This document shows, in pieces, positions 33,389 to 43,100 of a stretch of DNA of 64,000 nt (the stretch's first letter is position 1; the number at the start of each line of letters is the position of its first letter). A program made the translations under genes and the position numbers. The notes under the pieces were generated by a model. That model worked only from the letters and a program-made list of their open reading frames with translations, did no database searches and was not told the DNA's origin. The DNA is taken from positions 62,001 to 126,000 of the forward strand of contig CAYTTC010000001.1 in the NCBI GenBank assembly GCA_964440525.1, read 5' to 3'. This DNA comes from DASWJZ01 sp964440525 (GTDB taxonomy: Bacteria > Pseudomonadota > Alphaproteobacteria > Rhizobiales > Afifellaceae).

Positions 33389-34540
33389 TCATTGCCCCGG
33401 CTTGGCCTTCGACTTCGCACGATCGCCGCGTTCGACCGTGTTGGGCCGAGCTTCTGGTCCCCGACCGGCGCCGCACGATTCCCGTATGACGAGGCTGCAG
33501 GGCAGCCGGCGAACCCCGCTGAGGGTGACGCCGTCGATCAGCTCGATCAGACAGCGCCCGGCCTCGCGGCCGAGTTGCTTCAAATTCATGTCGACGGTGG
33601 TGAGCGGCGGCCGCGTCGCAGCCGCGACGATCTCCCAATTGTCGAAGCCGACCACGGAGACGGAGTCGGGAACACCGATCCCCCACTCCCGCAACGCATC
33701 GATTGCGCCGCGGGCAATCTGGTCGTTTCCGCAGAATATGGCGTCTGGAGGCGAACGGCGGGTGGCGAAGAGTTTTGCGACCGCCTCGCGGCCCCATTCC
33801 TCCGACCAGGCGCCCGACAAATAGGAGTCTTTTGGGACCGCGATGCCATGTCGGGCGAGCTCTTTTCGATATCCGTCGCGGCGAAGCCTCACGGCTTCGA
33901 ACCGCTCCGGTCCGGTGATGTGGGCGATCTTCCGCCGGCCGAGCTTGACGAGGTGCCCGGCGGCGAGCGCGGCGCCCCCCTCGTCGTCCGGCACGAGGCC
34001 AAAGGCGTCCGGCTCATCCGACTGCGAATAGACGTAGAGGAGCGGAATCTCCGAGCCGTGAACGTCGAGTCGCCGCCGCGGATCGGCCCGCCGCCCCGTG
34101 ACCACGATCCCGTCGACCCGCTTGCCGAGGAGCGAATCGACGTGGCGCGCCTCGCGCTCCAGCTCGTCGGCGCCGTTGCACATGAAGACGGACATCGCGC
34201 TGTCGGAGAGATGCTCCTCCAGCCCCTCCATGATGGGGATCGAGAAGCGGCCAAAGCTGTCGCTGGTGATAAGCCCGACGGTAAAGCTCTGTCCGCGATG
34301 CAGGCTCTGGGCGAGGTCGTTCGGTCTGAAGCCCAGGTCCTTGGCGACGGCGATCACCTTGGCGCGCGTCTCCGGACGGAGGCTGCCGCTGTTGTTGAGA
34401 GCCTTGGAGACCGTGCCGATGCTGACATTTGCGGCGCGCGCGACATCGTGGATGGTCAGCGGCGTGCGCGCCGGCCGCTTCGGCCGCTGCTCGGCAGCGC
34501 CGGCGCGCCGCATCCGACGTTTTTCCTGGCTCTCCGACAC
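33389..34540 (-). CDS. LacI-family transcriptional regulator
   Basis: A 383-residue regulator with an Arg-rich N-terminal extension, then the HTH TIHDVARAANVSIGTVSKAL (residues about 29-48), the hinge GFRPNDLAQSLHRG, and the sensor domain TVGLITSDSFGRFSIPIMEG with DAIFCGNDQIARGAIDALRE. GTG start at 34540 lies directly beside the stop of the permease gene, so it is in the transport operon. The perfect palindrome at 37941-37958 upstream of the operon is its best candidate operator. Confidence 0.88.
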   Translation of the reverse strand: MSESQEKRRMRRAGAAEQRPKRPARTPLTIHDVARAANVSIGTVSKALNNSGSLRPETRAKVIAVAKDLGFRPNDLAQSLHRGQSFTVGLITSDSFGRFSIPIMEGLEEHLSDSAMSVFMCNGADELEREARHVDSLLGKRVDGIVVTGRRADPRRRLDVHGSEIPLLYVYSQSDEPDAFGLVPDDEGGAALAAGHLVKLGRRKIAHITGPERFEAVRLRRDGYRKELARHGIAVPKDSYLSGAWSEEWGREAVAKLFATRRSPPDAIFCGNDQIARGAIDALREWGIGVPDSVSVVGFDNWEIVAAATRPPLTTVDMNLKQLGREAGRCLIELIDGVTLSGVRRLPCSLVIRESCGAGRGPEARPNTVERGDRAKSKAKPGQ

Positions 34541-35443
34541 TTACTTCACCACTCCGCTCAGGAAGCCCGAGACGTAGTACTTCTGCAAAAGCAGATAGAA
34601 GAGCACGCAGGGTATGATCGAGATAATGATGCCGGCCTGCAGCATTCCCCAGTCGGTCCCGCCGATGCTGGTCTCCTGCCGCGCGGCGGCGAGTACCAGC
34701 GGGAGCGTGAAGGTGGCGCCGCGATTCATGATCACCAGCGCTGCCAAGAACTCGTTCCACGAGGTGATGAAAGCGAACAGCGACACGGTGACAATCGCCG
34801 GGCGGATCGACGGCAGATAGATTTTCAGAAGCGCCTGCCAGCTGTTGCAGCCGTCGATGACGGCAGCCTCCTCAAGCTCCTTCGGCACGGCCTCGAAGCT
34901 GTTACGCATGATGTAGAGGCTGAAGGGAATATGGATCGCCGTATGGATGATGGCGAGGCCGACAAGCGTGTTGGTGAGCTTCAGCGTCGCGAACATGAAG
35001 AAGATTGGTGTGATCAGAGCCTGATAAGGGATGATCAGGGCGAGAAGCAGGAGGATGAAGAAGAATTCCTTCCCCGGCACTGGAAAGCGGGCGAGCGCAT
35101 AGCCGGCAGGGATCGTCAGCACAAGGCTGAATACGATCGTGAGGATTGCCGTCGCCGCGCTGTTGAACAGATAAACCGGCAGACCGTCCTGGTAGCCCCA
35201 CAGCTTCGCATAGCTGTCGAGACTCAATTCATGTGTGAAGTAGGTCGGCGGTATCGCAGCCTGCTCCATTGTGCTTTTGAACGACGCGAGCACCGTCACG
35301 ACGAGCGGCGCCAGCATGATGGCGCAGATTGCGATGCAGAGCGCGCCCGCGAGGTACTTCGTCCGGCCGTCCCAGAGGCTCCAAAGCCTTGCGTGCGAAG
35401 TCGGCCGGGCTTGCAGGGCGTAGTCGGCGCTCGCGGATGTCAT
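34541..35443 (-). CDS. Carbohydrate ABC transporter permease (MalG-like, CUT1)
   Basis: A 300-residue inner-membrane permease with about six hydrophobic segments. The EAA loop reads ELEEAAVIDGCNSWQALLKI followed by YLPSIRPAIV, and the C-terminus KYYVSGFLSGVVK is typical of CUT1 permeases of the MalG type. It pairs with the MalF-like permease 19 bases upstream. Part of the five-gene arabinofuranoside-type operon. Confidence 0.92.
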   Translation of the reverse strand: MTSASADYALQARPTSHARLWSLWDGRTKYLAGALCIAICAIMLAPLVVTVLASFKSTMEQAAIPPTYFTHELSLDSYAKLWGYQDGLPVYLFNSAATAILTIVFSLVLTIPAGYALARFPVPGKEFFFILLLLALIIPYQALITPIFFMFATLKLTNTLVGLAIIHTAIHIPFSLYIMRNSFEAVPKELEEAAVIDGCNSWQALLKIYLPSIRPAIVTVSLFAFITSWNEFLAALVIMNRGATFTLPLVLAAARQETSIGGTDWGMLQAGIIISIIPCVLFYLLLQKYYVSGFLSGVVK

Positions 35444-35462
35444 CTCGTCGCTGCCATCGCGT

Positions 35463-36410
35463 TCACGCGTGTGTACGGCGGGAGAGCCACATCTGCACGA
35501 CCGTGCAGGCGAGGATGATCACCGCCAGAATAAGGGAGAGCGTCGCTCCGTAGCCGAGCTTCAGGTACGGAAAGGAGTTGAGGTAGAGCCAGAATACCGA
35601 CGACGCCGTTTGGTTGAACGGCTGGCCGGCGGTCATCAGGAAGAACTGGTCGAAGGCGAGCAGCGAGCCGATGATGCTGAAGAGCGTCACCACGAGGATC
35701 GTGCGTGCCGTCAGCGGCAATGTTATCCGCCACACGCGCTGCCAATAGCCGGCGCCGTCGACCAGCGTCGCCTCGTTGATCTCCTGCGGGATCGCCTGGA
35801 TTGCCGCGACAAAGAGGAGCATGCCGAACCCGACCACCTTCCAAACGATGGACACGATCACCGCCCAGAGCGCGCGATCCGCGTCCTCGCCGAACCAGAC
35901 GACCGGCTTGTCGACGATTCCAATATCGAGCAGGAAGCGATTGATGAGGCCGTAATGGTAGCTGAACAGCCAGTACCAGAGGAGGCTCGACACGCTGAGG
36001 CCGAAGACCACAGGCACGAAGACGATGCCGCGCGTGATCCTGCGGAGCAGCGTGTTCGGCGCCACGAGCAGCGCGATCAGGAAGCCGAGCACCATCAGGA
36101 TCGGCGTGATGTAGATGGTGTATTTGAGCGTAAACCCGAGCGACACCCAGAACTGGCGGTCGTGGTAAGCCTTCACGTAGTTCGCCACACCGACCCAGCG
36201 CGCCGGCTCGATGATCGACCAGTTGTGGAACGACATCCACACCATCTGGATAAGCGGATAGACCGTGAAGGCGAGAACGAAGGCGAGCGCTGGGGCCAGG
36301 TAGAGAAGCCCAAGAAGCTTACCGCGCCCGGTCGAATACATGCCCGTCACCAATTTCGTCCAAATGCCACCTTTTCCGCAGCGAGGTCTATCACGCGTGC
36401 TTTCGGACAA
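35463..36410 (-). CDS. Carbohydrate ABC transporter permease (MalF-like, CUT1)
   Basis: A permease of up to 315 residues with six hydrophobic segments and the EAA loop EINEATLVDGAGYWQRVWRI leading to TLPLTARTILV. The start is uncertain: the longest frame begins at TTG 36410, while an ATG at 36341 (MYSTGRGKLLG) just before the first membrane helix is a good alternative giving 292 residues. It follows the binding-protein gene after a GC hairpin and precedes the MalG-like gene. Confidence 0.9.
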   Translation of the reverse strand: MSESTRDRPRCGKGGIWTKLVTGMYSTGRGKLLGLLYLAPALAFVLAFTVYPLIQMVWMSFHNWSIIEPARWVGVANYVKAYHDRQFWVSLGFTLKYTIYITPILMVLGFLIALLVAPNTLLRRITRGIVFVPVVFGLSVSSLLWYWLFSYHYGLINRFLLDIGIVDKPVVWFGEDADRALWAVIVSIVWKVVGFGMLLFVAAIQAIPQEINEATLVDGAGYWQRVWRITLPLTARTILVVTLFSIIGSLLAFDQFFLMTAGQPFNQTASSVFWLYLNSFPYLKLGYGATLSLILAVIILACTVVQMWLSRRTHA

Positions 36411-36422
36411 CCCCGCAAAAAT

Positions 36423-36447
36423 GGCCGCGGCGCTTCTTGCCGCGGCC
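36423..36447 (-). terminator. Intercistronic hairpin after the binding-protein gene
   Basis: GGCCGCGGC and GCCGCGGCC form a perfect 9-base stem with a 7-base loop, located 30 bases downstream of the stop of the binding-protein gene at 36478 and upstream of or overlapping the MalF-like gene start region. Its position matches the hairpins at 16490 and 21415. Confidence 0.55.
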
Positions 36448-36477
36448 GAGTGGTCGCAAGTCTTGGAGGAAGTGCGA

Positions 36478-37740
36478 CTATTGAGCTGCGACTGCGTTCA
36501 TCTGATCCTTCGCATCGGCGATGATCTGGTCAATCGGATCGTCAGTGTAATAGACGCGCTGCAGCATCTGCAGCCAGGGACCCTGCGGCGAGTTGATCTG
36601 CTCGAAGAAGGTCAGCGTGTAGGGCGTCTGGCCTACCGACAACGCCTTCGCCACGTCCTGAACGAGCGGCTCGGCCTTGAAGTATTGATTGTCGGTCATG
36701 TCGGAGCGCGTGGTGAGGTTGAGGAGCTTGGCGTAACCCTCGACCTGAACTTCATCCGAAAGCAGGAACTTCATGAAGTCCACCGCGTCATCGACGCGCG
36801 TTGAGCCCTTCGGGATAACGACGAGGTCGCCGCCGATGAACGAGGCGTACTTGCCCGCCTCGAGACCCGGAAGCAGGCTGATGCCGAACTTGATATTCGG
36901 ATTTTGGTCGCGGGCCAGCGTGATGTTGAAGTTGCCCGTGCCCATCATGCCAAGGTTGCCGGCGCCGAAGCGCTTGGCGAAGGTCTCGCCGTTCTCGGCG
37001 CGGGCGTCGTCATGCACGTTGCCGGACTTTGCCATCGAGCGCAGCCACTCGAGGACAGGCTTGAGGTTGTCGCCAACGAGGGGCTCGTCGCCCGGACCTG
37101 CCGTTTCGATCTTGACGCCGGAAGCCCAGAGCAGCGGGCCGACGGTGAAGATGTTGCAGCCGGCGCAGGAGCCGGGGAGGAAGTACCCTTTCACGTCGCC
37201 GCCGAGGGCGGTGATCTTGTCGGCGTATTCGCGGATCTCGGCAAGGCTCGTCGGCGGCTTGTTCGGGTCAAGCCCGGCCTTCTCGAAAAGGTCGGTGTTG
37301 TAGAATAGCGCCGACACGTCGGCGTAGAGCGGAACGCCGAAGAGCTTGCCTTCGTACGTCGCGACCGTCATGTGGCCCGGGCTCGCCGTTGTGAGTTCCG
37401 GCCAGTCCTTGATCTTGTCGGTAATGTCGACGAGCTGTCCCGCCTTCTCGAATTGCGGCGCGTAGATCAGATCCATGCCCATCAGATCGGGAACGTCACC
37501 GGAGGCGATTGCCTGGGCGAGTTTCGCGACCATTTCGGCGTGGGGGATGTAGGTGAGATTGATCTTGCGGTCCGGATTGGCCGCATTCCACATCTCGACG
37601 AGCTTATCGACCATGCCGGCGTTGCCGCCGCTCCGCTCCCACATCTGCAAGTCTTCGGCCAACGCCGGCGCCGACACCGCGAGCATCGCGGCTGCCGACA
37701 GGCCGACGGCCAGTCTGCTCAAGGTTTTTGAAACTTTCAT
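36478..37740 (-). CDS. Carbohydrate ABC transporter substrate-binding protein (CUT1)
   Basis: A 420-residue periplasmic protein with signal peptide MKVSKTLSRLAVGLSAAAML and cleavage near ALA at residue 28. The mature start EDLQMWERSGG and the sequence VDKLVEMWNAANPDRKINLT are typical of family 1 sugar-binding proteins, as are FYNTDLFEKAGLDPNKPPTS and GDLVVIPKGS. The ATG at 37740 follows GTAGGGAGGGAG. It is the first gene of the operon ending with GH127, so its ligand is likely an arabinose-containing oligosaccharide. Confidence 0.92.
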   Translation of the reverse strand: MKVSKTLSRLAVGLSAAAMLAVSAPALAEDLQMWERSGGNAGMVDKLVEMWNAANPDRKINLTYIPHAEMVAKLAQAIASGDVPDLMGMDLIYAPQFEKAGQLVDITDKIKDWPELTTASPGHMTVATYEGKLFGVPLYADVSALFYNTDLFEKAGLDPNKPPTSLAEIREYADKITALGGDVKGYFLPGSCAGCNIFTVGPLLWASGVKIETAGPGDEPLVGDNLKPVLEWLRSMAKSGNVHDDARAENGETFAKRFGAGNLGMMGTGNFNITLARDQNPNIKFGISLLPGLEAGKYASFIGGDLVVIPKGSTRVDDAVDFMKFLLSDEVQVEGYAKLLNLTTRSDMTDNQYFKAEPLVQDVAKALSVGQTPYTLTFFEQINSPQGPWLQMLQRVYYTDDPIDQIIADAKDQMNAVAAQ

Positions 37741-38123
37741 GGGCTCCCTCCCTACAAGAGACGACTCGCCGACTGGTGTCGGTTCACTGTTGTTGCGCCC
37801 GCCGAACTGACCGGCGCGGCAAACCACCGGATGCTCGAGTTTCCGCTCGGCCGCGGAGCGCGCCGCCGACCCGCCTATATGCAGCGGAATCAGCAAACTC
37901 CCCTTTCTTATCAGCGACTTATCTGAACATAGGTCGCGTTTAGGAAAAGCTTTTCCTAGTCATTTGGAGCACGAATTTTTCGATCCGGCAAGAGGGCGTA
38001 TGTGTGAAGCGCTCGGTTCGCGGCTCGCGAGGGCCTCGGGGGCCGACGGCTTCTTGTTCCAAGCGAAGCGCCCTATTGTCGGCACCTCACACTTCCTTCT
38101 CGACCGGTACGACGAGCGAGCCA
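37741..38123. other. Divergent promoter region with operator palindrome
   Basis: No credible gene is seen in these 383 bases between the binding-protein gene (minus) and the FAD oxidase gene (plus). The perfect palindrome at 37941-37958 is the clear feature; the stretch on either side is AT-richer than the genes and probably contains the promoters. Confidence 0.55.
37941..37958. promoter_or_regulatory. Perfect 18-bp palindrome, candidate LacI operator
   Basis: TAGGAAAAGCTTTTCCTA is its own reverse complement over all 18 bases. It lies 200 bases upstream of the binding-protein start (37740) and 165 bases upstream of the divergent oxidase start. The A-G-C-T-centred palindrome with purine/pyrimidine arms fits LacI-family operators; the regulator at 33389-34540 in the same operon is the best candidate. 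Confidence 0.65.
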
Positions 38124-39230
38124 ATGCAGGTCCTGATCGTCGGCGGTGGCGTGATCGGCGCGTCCATCGCCTATTTCCTGAGCTGTCGCGGCGTCGAGCC
38201 GATCGTCATCGAACGGAAGGGGGTGGCTTGCGCGGCGTCGGGCAAATCCGGAGGATTTCTGGCGCTCGATTGGTGCGACGGCACTCCGCTTCAGTCGTTG
38301 GCGCGGCGTAGCTTCGCGCTTCACGCGAGCCTTGCCGATGAGGTCGGCGGCAATTGGGGCTATCGCCGCCTCACCACGTATAGCGGCTTCGCGAGCGCCC
38401 GGAGCGACTCTGCTGGCCACGGTGCCGGCCGCGCCCTCGCCTGGCTGGCGGATGGCGTGACCTTGGATCGCCGCCTGGGGTCAATTGCTACGACGGCGCA
38501 GGTTCATCCGGGCGCATTCACCGCAGCGATGATGCGCGCGGCGGAAGCGCGCGGCGCGAAGCTGCGCCTCGGGTCGGTCACCGGTCTCCTCCGCGCCGAG
38601 GACGGAGCGAGCGTGCGAGGTGTCGAGGTCAATGGTGAGATGATCGCGGCGGATGCCGTCGTCATCGCCATGGGACCCTGGTCGATCCTTGCCGCACGCT
38701 GGCTGCCGCTTCCGCGAATTTTCGGGCTGAAGGGGCACAGCCTCGTCTTCGAGACCGGCACCGCGGTGCCGGCCGAGGCTCTGTTTCTCGAATACCGGGA
38801 GAAGAGCGGCGCGGTGCATTCGCCCGAAGTGTTTCCCCGCACCGATGGCACGACCTATGTCTGCGGCATCTCCAGCGAAAGTCCGGTGCCGAACGACCCG
38901 GCCGACGTCGCGCCCGATCCCGGCGCAATCGAGCGGCTTCGGGCGATGTGCGAAAAACTGTCACCTGAGCTCGCCGCGGCGAAGATTCTCGCGCGGCAAG
39001 CCTGCTACCGCCCCGTCACCGAAGACGGCCTGCCGCTCATCGGTGCGGTCCCGGGCGTTGCGGGCGCCTATGTGGCGACCGGCCACAGCGTTTGGGGCAT
39101 CCTCAACGCACCGGCGACCGGCGAGGCGATGGCGGAGCTGATCCTCGACGGCGCCGCGCGCACCGTCGACCTTTCGCCCTTCGACCCGCGGCGGCTTCGA
39201 GCGGTCGATCCGGCACGCGCCTCGGCCTGA
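38124..39230 (+). CDS. FAD-dependent oxidoreductase (DAO family)
   Basis: A 368-residue flavoprotein. The N-terminal Rossmann motif is MQVLIVGGGVIGASIAYFLS with the second-strand acid in IVIERKGV, followed by AASGKSGGFLALDW; the C-terminal domain has ACYRPVTEDGLPLIGAVPG and ATGHSVWGILNAPATGEAMA, typical of DAO-type oxidases (glycine/sarcosine/D-amino-acid oxidase group). The start is set at ATG 38124 immediately before the FAD motif. It stands alone, divergent from the sugar transport operon and convergent with the VOC gene; substrate unknown. Confidence 0.88.
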   Translation: MQVLIVGGGVIGASIAYFLSCRGVEPIVIERKGVACAASGKSGGFLALDWCDGTPLQSLARRSFALHASLADEVGGNWGYRRLTTYSGFASARSDSAGHGAGRALAWLADGVTLDRRLGSIATTAQVHPGAFTAAMMRAAEARGAKLRLGSVTGLLRAEDGASVRGVEVNGEMIAADAVVIAMGPWSILAARWLPLPRIFGLKGHSLVFETGTAVPAEALFLEYREKSGAVHSPEVFPRTDGTTYVCGISSESPVPNDPADVAPDPGAIERLRAMCEKLSPELAAAKILARQACYRPVTEDGLPLIGAVPGVAGAYVATGHSVWGILNAPATGEAMAELILDGAARTVDLSPFDPRRLRAVDPARASA

Positions 39231-39309
39231 TCTCTCTCGGTCAACCGGCCGGGGCGAGGTCGCCGATCAAGGTCGGGAGACGCGCGTCATTGCCCAATGG
39301 ATAGGTTCC

Positions 39310-39744
39310 TCAGCCGCCCGCTCTGAGCCGCTTCAGCGCCTTCGCCTGCATGCTGTTCGGATCCATCTGCATCAGCTCGATGCGGTTGCCGTCGGGATCC
39401 TCGATCCAGGCTTGCAGGTTGCCGTCGGCGCCGAGCTGCTTTTCGCGCTCGATCGGCACACCGGCCGCTGCGAGCTCTTCCAGCACTGCGTCGATGCTGG
39501 CGACCTCAAGGCAGATGTGATTCAAGCCGTTCGCGTCGCGCGGCGGCGCGCGGTCGCCTGCTGCCTCGGGAAAGAGCTCGATATATTGCGTGTCGGTGAC
39601 ACGCAGGTACATCAGCCACAGTTTTCCGTCGCGCTCGAGCCGGAACATCTCCTTGAGGCCGAGCTTGTCGCGATAGAAATCGAGCGTGCGGTCGATGTCC
39701 TTCACGCGGATTGCGATGTGTCCAATGCCGACGATGCTTTTCAT
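39310..39744 (-). CDS. VOC family protein (glyoxalase I-like)
   Basis: A 144-residue vicinal-oxygen-chelate protein: GIGHIAIRVKDIDRTLDFYR at the N-terminus supplies the first metal His, NHICLEVASID the second, and the final strand with AWIEDPDGNRIELMQ the Glu. Length and arrangement match lactoylglutathione lyase or small dioxygenase/epimerase relatives. No partner operon; the adjacent oxidase is convergent. The reaction is not assigned. Confidence 0.85.
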   Translation of the reverse strand: MKSIVGIGHIAIRVKDIDRTLDFYRDKLGLKEMFRLERDGKLWLMYLRVTDTQYIELFPEAAGDRAPPRDANGLNHICLEVASIDAVLEELAAAGVPIEREKQLGADGNLQAWIEDPDGNRIELMQMDPNSMQAKALKRLRAGG

Positions 39745-40104
39745 GCCTTGCTCCTACACCTGATCAGCGGCGCGCCGAGACGCCGCTCCGGCTTCAATAT
39801 CACGCCGAGCCGAGCTTCCAATCCGGTGTGGCGCGCCCCCATCGATGCGCTCACCGGCACTAGACACATGGTTGTGGTTTTCATTCGTGTAAGCACCGGT
39901 TGAAGCAGAGCATTTTCTGCCGTGAGCTTCGAACACCGGGGAATTATTTAGGACTTCCTCAACCTTTTGTTGCAGTATTACTGCACTCAATGAAAGAGCA
40001 GCAATCGCTTGCCTTGGGGTTGGCGCGGTGAACTGGCTTGTTTTCAGAATCCGCCCCGGTGCGGCACCGGGCATTCCCGCGCGAGCGGCGTTTTCGGCTG
40101 ATTC
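39745..40104. other. Intergenic region upstream of the hybrid kinase
   Basis: No gene is seen in these 360 bases. An AT-rich stretch around 39940-40000 includes the 15-base palindrome at 39971-39985, about 120 bases ahead of the kinase start, and is the likely promoter region of both the kinase (plus) and the VOC gene (minus). Confidence 0.5.
39971..39985. promoter_or_regulatory. 15-bp palindrome upstream of the kinase gene
   Basis: TGCAGTATTACTGCA: arms TGCAGTA and TACTGCA around a single central T. Perfect symmetry and location between divergent genes suggest a binding site for a dimeric regulator, possibly a LuxR-type or GntR-type protein; the owner cannot be named. Confidence 0.45.
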
Positions 40105-43100
40105 ATGATGGCGGCGCTGCCTCACCTCGTCGGCTCCATGGTGTCCAATCTGTTGATCCTGGTCGGTCTCACCTATCTGGTGAGCCGGCTTGCGGCAGCG
40201 CACCCGCCGGTTCGCACTACGTACCGTGGCGCCATTTTCGGTCTGGCGCTTGGCGCCGTCGCCGGCGTTCTGATGTTCGCTTCCGTCGAGGTGGCGGACG
40301 CGGCCTTCGTCGACCTGAGGTACGTCGTCATTCTCATGTCCGGCCTGCTGGGCGGACCGGTCGCGGCAATCCTGACGGCTACGATCGCGGCGCTCTTCCG
40401 CATCGAGATCGGCGGCGATGTGCTCGTTCCCACGATCGGGATTGTGGCAGCGGCTGCGCTCGGCGTCGGCGCGAAAATGCTTGGCGTCGGTTCCAGTTTG
40501 CGCGCGCTGCTCGTGCTTGGCGCGGGGCTGGCGGTGCTGTGGGGATTGACGCCGATGTTGGCGTACCTGCTCGGCTACCGCGATCTCGCAACGGCGCAGC
40601 ACGTGTCGATGACAGTGTTGCCGCTCGCCGCGGTCTTTTTCCCGATCGGCGCCATCGCCATGGGCGGTCTGCTCAGATTCGAGGGTCGGCGCGCCGACCA
40701 AACAGCCGACCTCAAATCCGAGAACCAGTTACTCAGCGAGCGCGACGCGCGGTTCCGCACGGTGTTCGATCTCTCGAGCGTCGCCATGATTTGGACGTCG
40801 CAGGACAGCCGTATCGTTCGCGCCAATCGAAGAATGGCGGAGCTCGTCGGCTATACGGTCGATGAGCTGCAGACCATGCGCTACGAAGACCTGTTGGTTC
40901 CGGAGGACCATGAGGAATATTACCGGATTCGATCAGCGGCGGCGGCGACATGGGTGTCGCCGAAGGATCAGGAAAGGCGCTATTTGAGGAAGGACGGAGG
41001 CATCTTTTGGGGTCTCCGATCGGTAACCCGCGTAGAAACGGAGCCCAATGAGCCGGCCCACAAATTCGTGATGATTCAAGACATCACGGAGCGAAAGCAG
41101 GCGGAAAACCAGATCCGGTTCCAGGCCGAGCTTCTGGAATCCGTCGAGCAGGCGGTGATCGCCACCGACATGACCGGATCCGTCATCTTCTGGAACCGCT
41201 TCGCGGAAAAGCTCTTTTGCCGGCGGGCAACGTCGACCCTCGGTTCCCGCCTCGGCTCGATCGTTCCTTCGATCGCGGGCCAATTCGAGCCGAGCCAGAT
41301 CGCGTTGCGCCTAAATTCCGGCAAGAGCTGGTCGGGCGAGTTTTCGGTGCGGCGCGGGGATGGCTCGATCATCCTCGCCCAGATTACGAATTCGCCGGTA
41401 AGGGACGGCGACGGGAAGATGATCGGAATCGTCGCAGTCGCAACCGACGTCACCGAGGAGAAGCACTCGCGGCGTACGCTTCTGGAAGAGCAGCGCGTGC
41501 TCGCGGTCCTCAACCGCACGGCCGCGAAACTCAACGCCGAATTGGACCTGACGGCGCTCTTGCAAGCGGTCACGGACGCCGGCATCGAATTGACCGGCGC
41601 CGAGTTCGGCGCCCTCTTCTCCGGCAGGAGGTCGGCCCAGGACGACCATTTCGAACTCTACGCGCTCTCCGGAATCAACCGCCAATCCTTCGACGCTCTT
41701 CCGTTGCCGCGGGAAATGGGCGTGGTCGGCCCAATTCTCAAAGGCGAGGGCATCTTCCGCTGGGCCGACGTCAGCAAAGACCCGAAGTACTCGGAGGCAA
41801 TCGCTGGTCATGCGCTCCGGGAGGGCGCGTCGCTGGTCCGCAGCTACCTCGCGGTTCCTCTCGTCTCGCGTTCGGGGGTCGTGATCGGCGCGCTGTTCCT
41901 CTGCCACGGGCAGGCGGGCGTCTTCACGGAACGGTCCGAGCGGATCATGGAAGGCATCGCCTCGCACGCTTCCATCGCGATCGAAAAGGCAAATCTCTTC
42001 CAGGCTGCCCATCAGGAAATCGAGACGCGCAAGAAGGTGGAAGAATCGCTGAACAAGAGCAAGGCGCGCTTCCGCGACTTCGCAGAGGTGGGATCGGACC
42101 TCTTGTGGGAGACCGACGAGCGGTTTCGCGTCACCTCAATCGTCGGAGATTCGCGAGCGGTCTTCGGCCTCGCGGAAGAGGAGCTGATGGGAAAGACCGC
42201 CTGGGAATTCGCCAAGGCGGACGTTTCAGCGGTGGACTGGAAGCAACACATCGCCGACCATGAGACGAGGCAGCCGTTTCGAAATTTCGAATATCAGATC
42301 GTCGACCGCAACGGCGCCATGCGCTGGATTTCGACGAACGGCCGGCCCTATTTCGACCAACACCGGAACCTCCTCGGCTTCCGCGGCTCCTCCACGAACA
42401 TAGCCGCGCGCAAGCACGCGGAGGCGAAGCTGGCGGCAAGCGCGCGCCAGCAGCAATCCGCCGCGGTTCTGAGCCAGCTCGCCTTGCAGGGCGTACCGCG
42501 CGACGACCTCTATCAGGTCGCGATCGAGCTGGTCGCGCGGACACTCGCGGTCGAGCTGGTCGGCATCCTCGAGCTCTCCGCCGACAAGCGGGTCTTGCGC
42601 CTGCGCGCCGGCAGCGGATGGCCCTCGCAATCCGTCAATATCCGCGCCGTCCCGCTCGACTACTGCCCGCCGCTGGCGCGCGGGATTGCCTCGGACGTTC
42701 CCGTGCATTTCTCGCGGCGCAATTTCAACCTGATCCCGGGCCTGCAAAACGACAAGGGTTCCGGCGTGGCCCTCCCGATCGGCGAGAAGGCCGCGCGGAT
42801 CGGCGTCCTCGTCGTCTGCTCGGATGGATTCAGAGCCTTCAGCGAGAGCGACATCAACTTCCTTCGAGCCATCGCGTTCGTGCTGGCCGCCGATGCGGAG
42901 CAGCGGAAGGCGGAAGCGACGTTGCGGCTCAGGGACCGCGCGCTAGAGGCGATCGGCGAGGGGATCATGATCACCGACGCGGCCGAGTTCGACAACCCGG
43001 TCATCTACGTCAATCCCGCCTTCGAGCGGCTCACAGGCTATACGAAGGACGAGGCCGCGGGGCGCAATGCGCGATTCCTGCAGGGCGCCGAGACCGACCG

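Noticed and set aside
33350..35518. 722-codon plus-strand open frame
   Set aside because: Opposite to the LacI and MalG-like genes, no family similarity, typical shadow composition.
43015..43100. Photoreceptor (LOV) assignment for the hybrid kinase
   Set aside because: The adduct-forming Cys is replaced by Ala, so a classical blue-light LOV photocycle is not expected; kept only as a LOV-like PAS.
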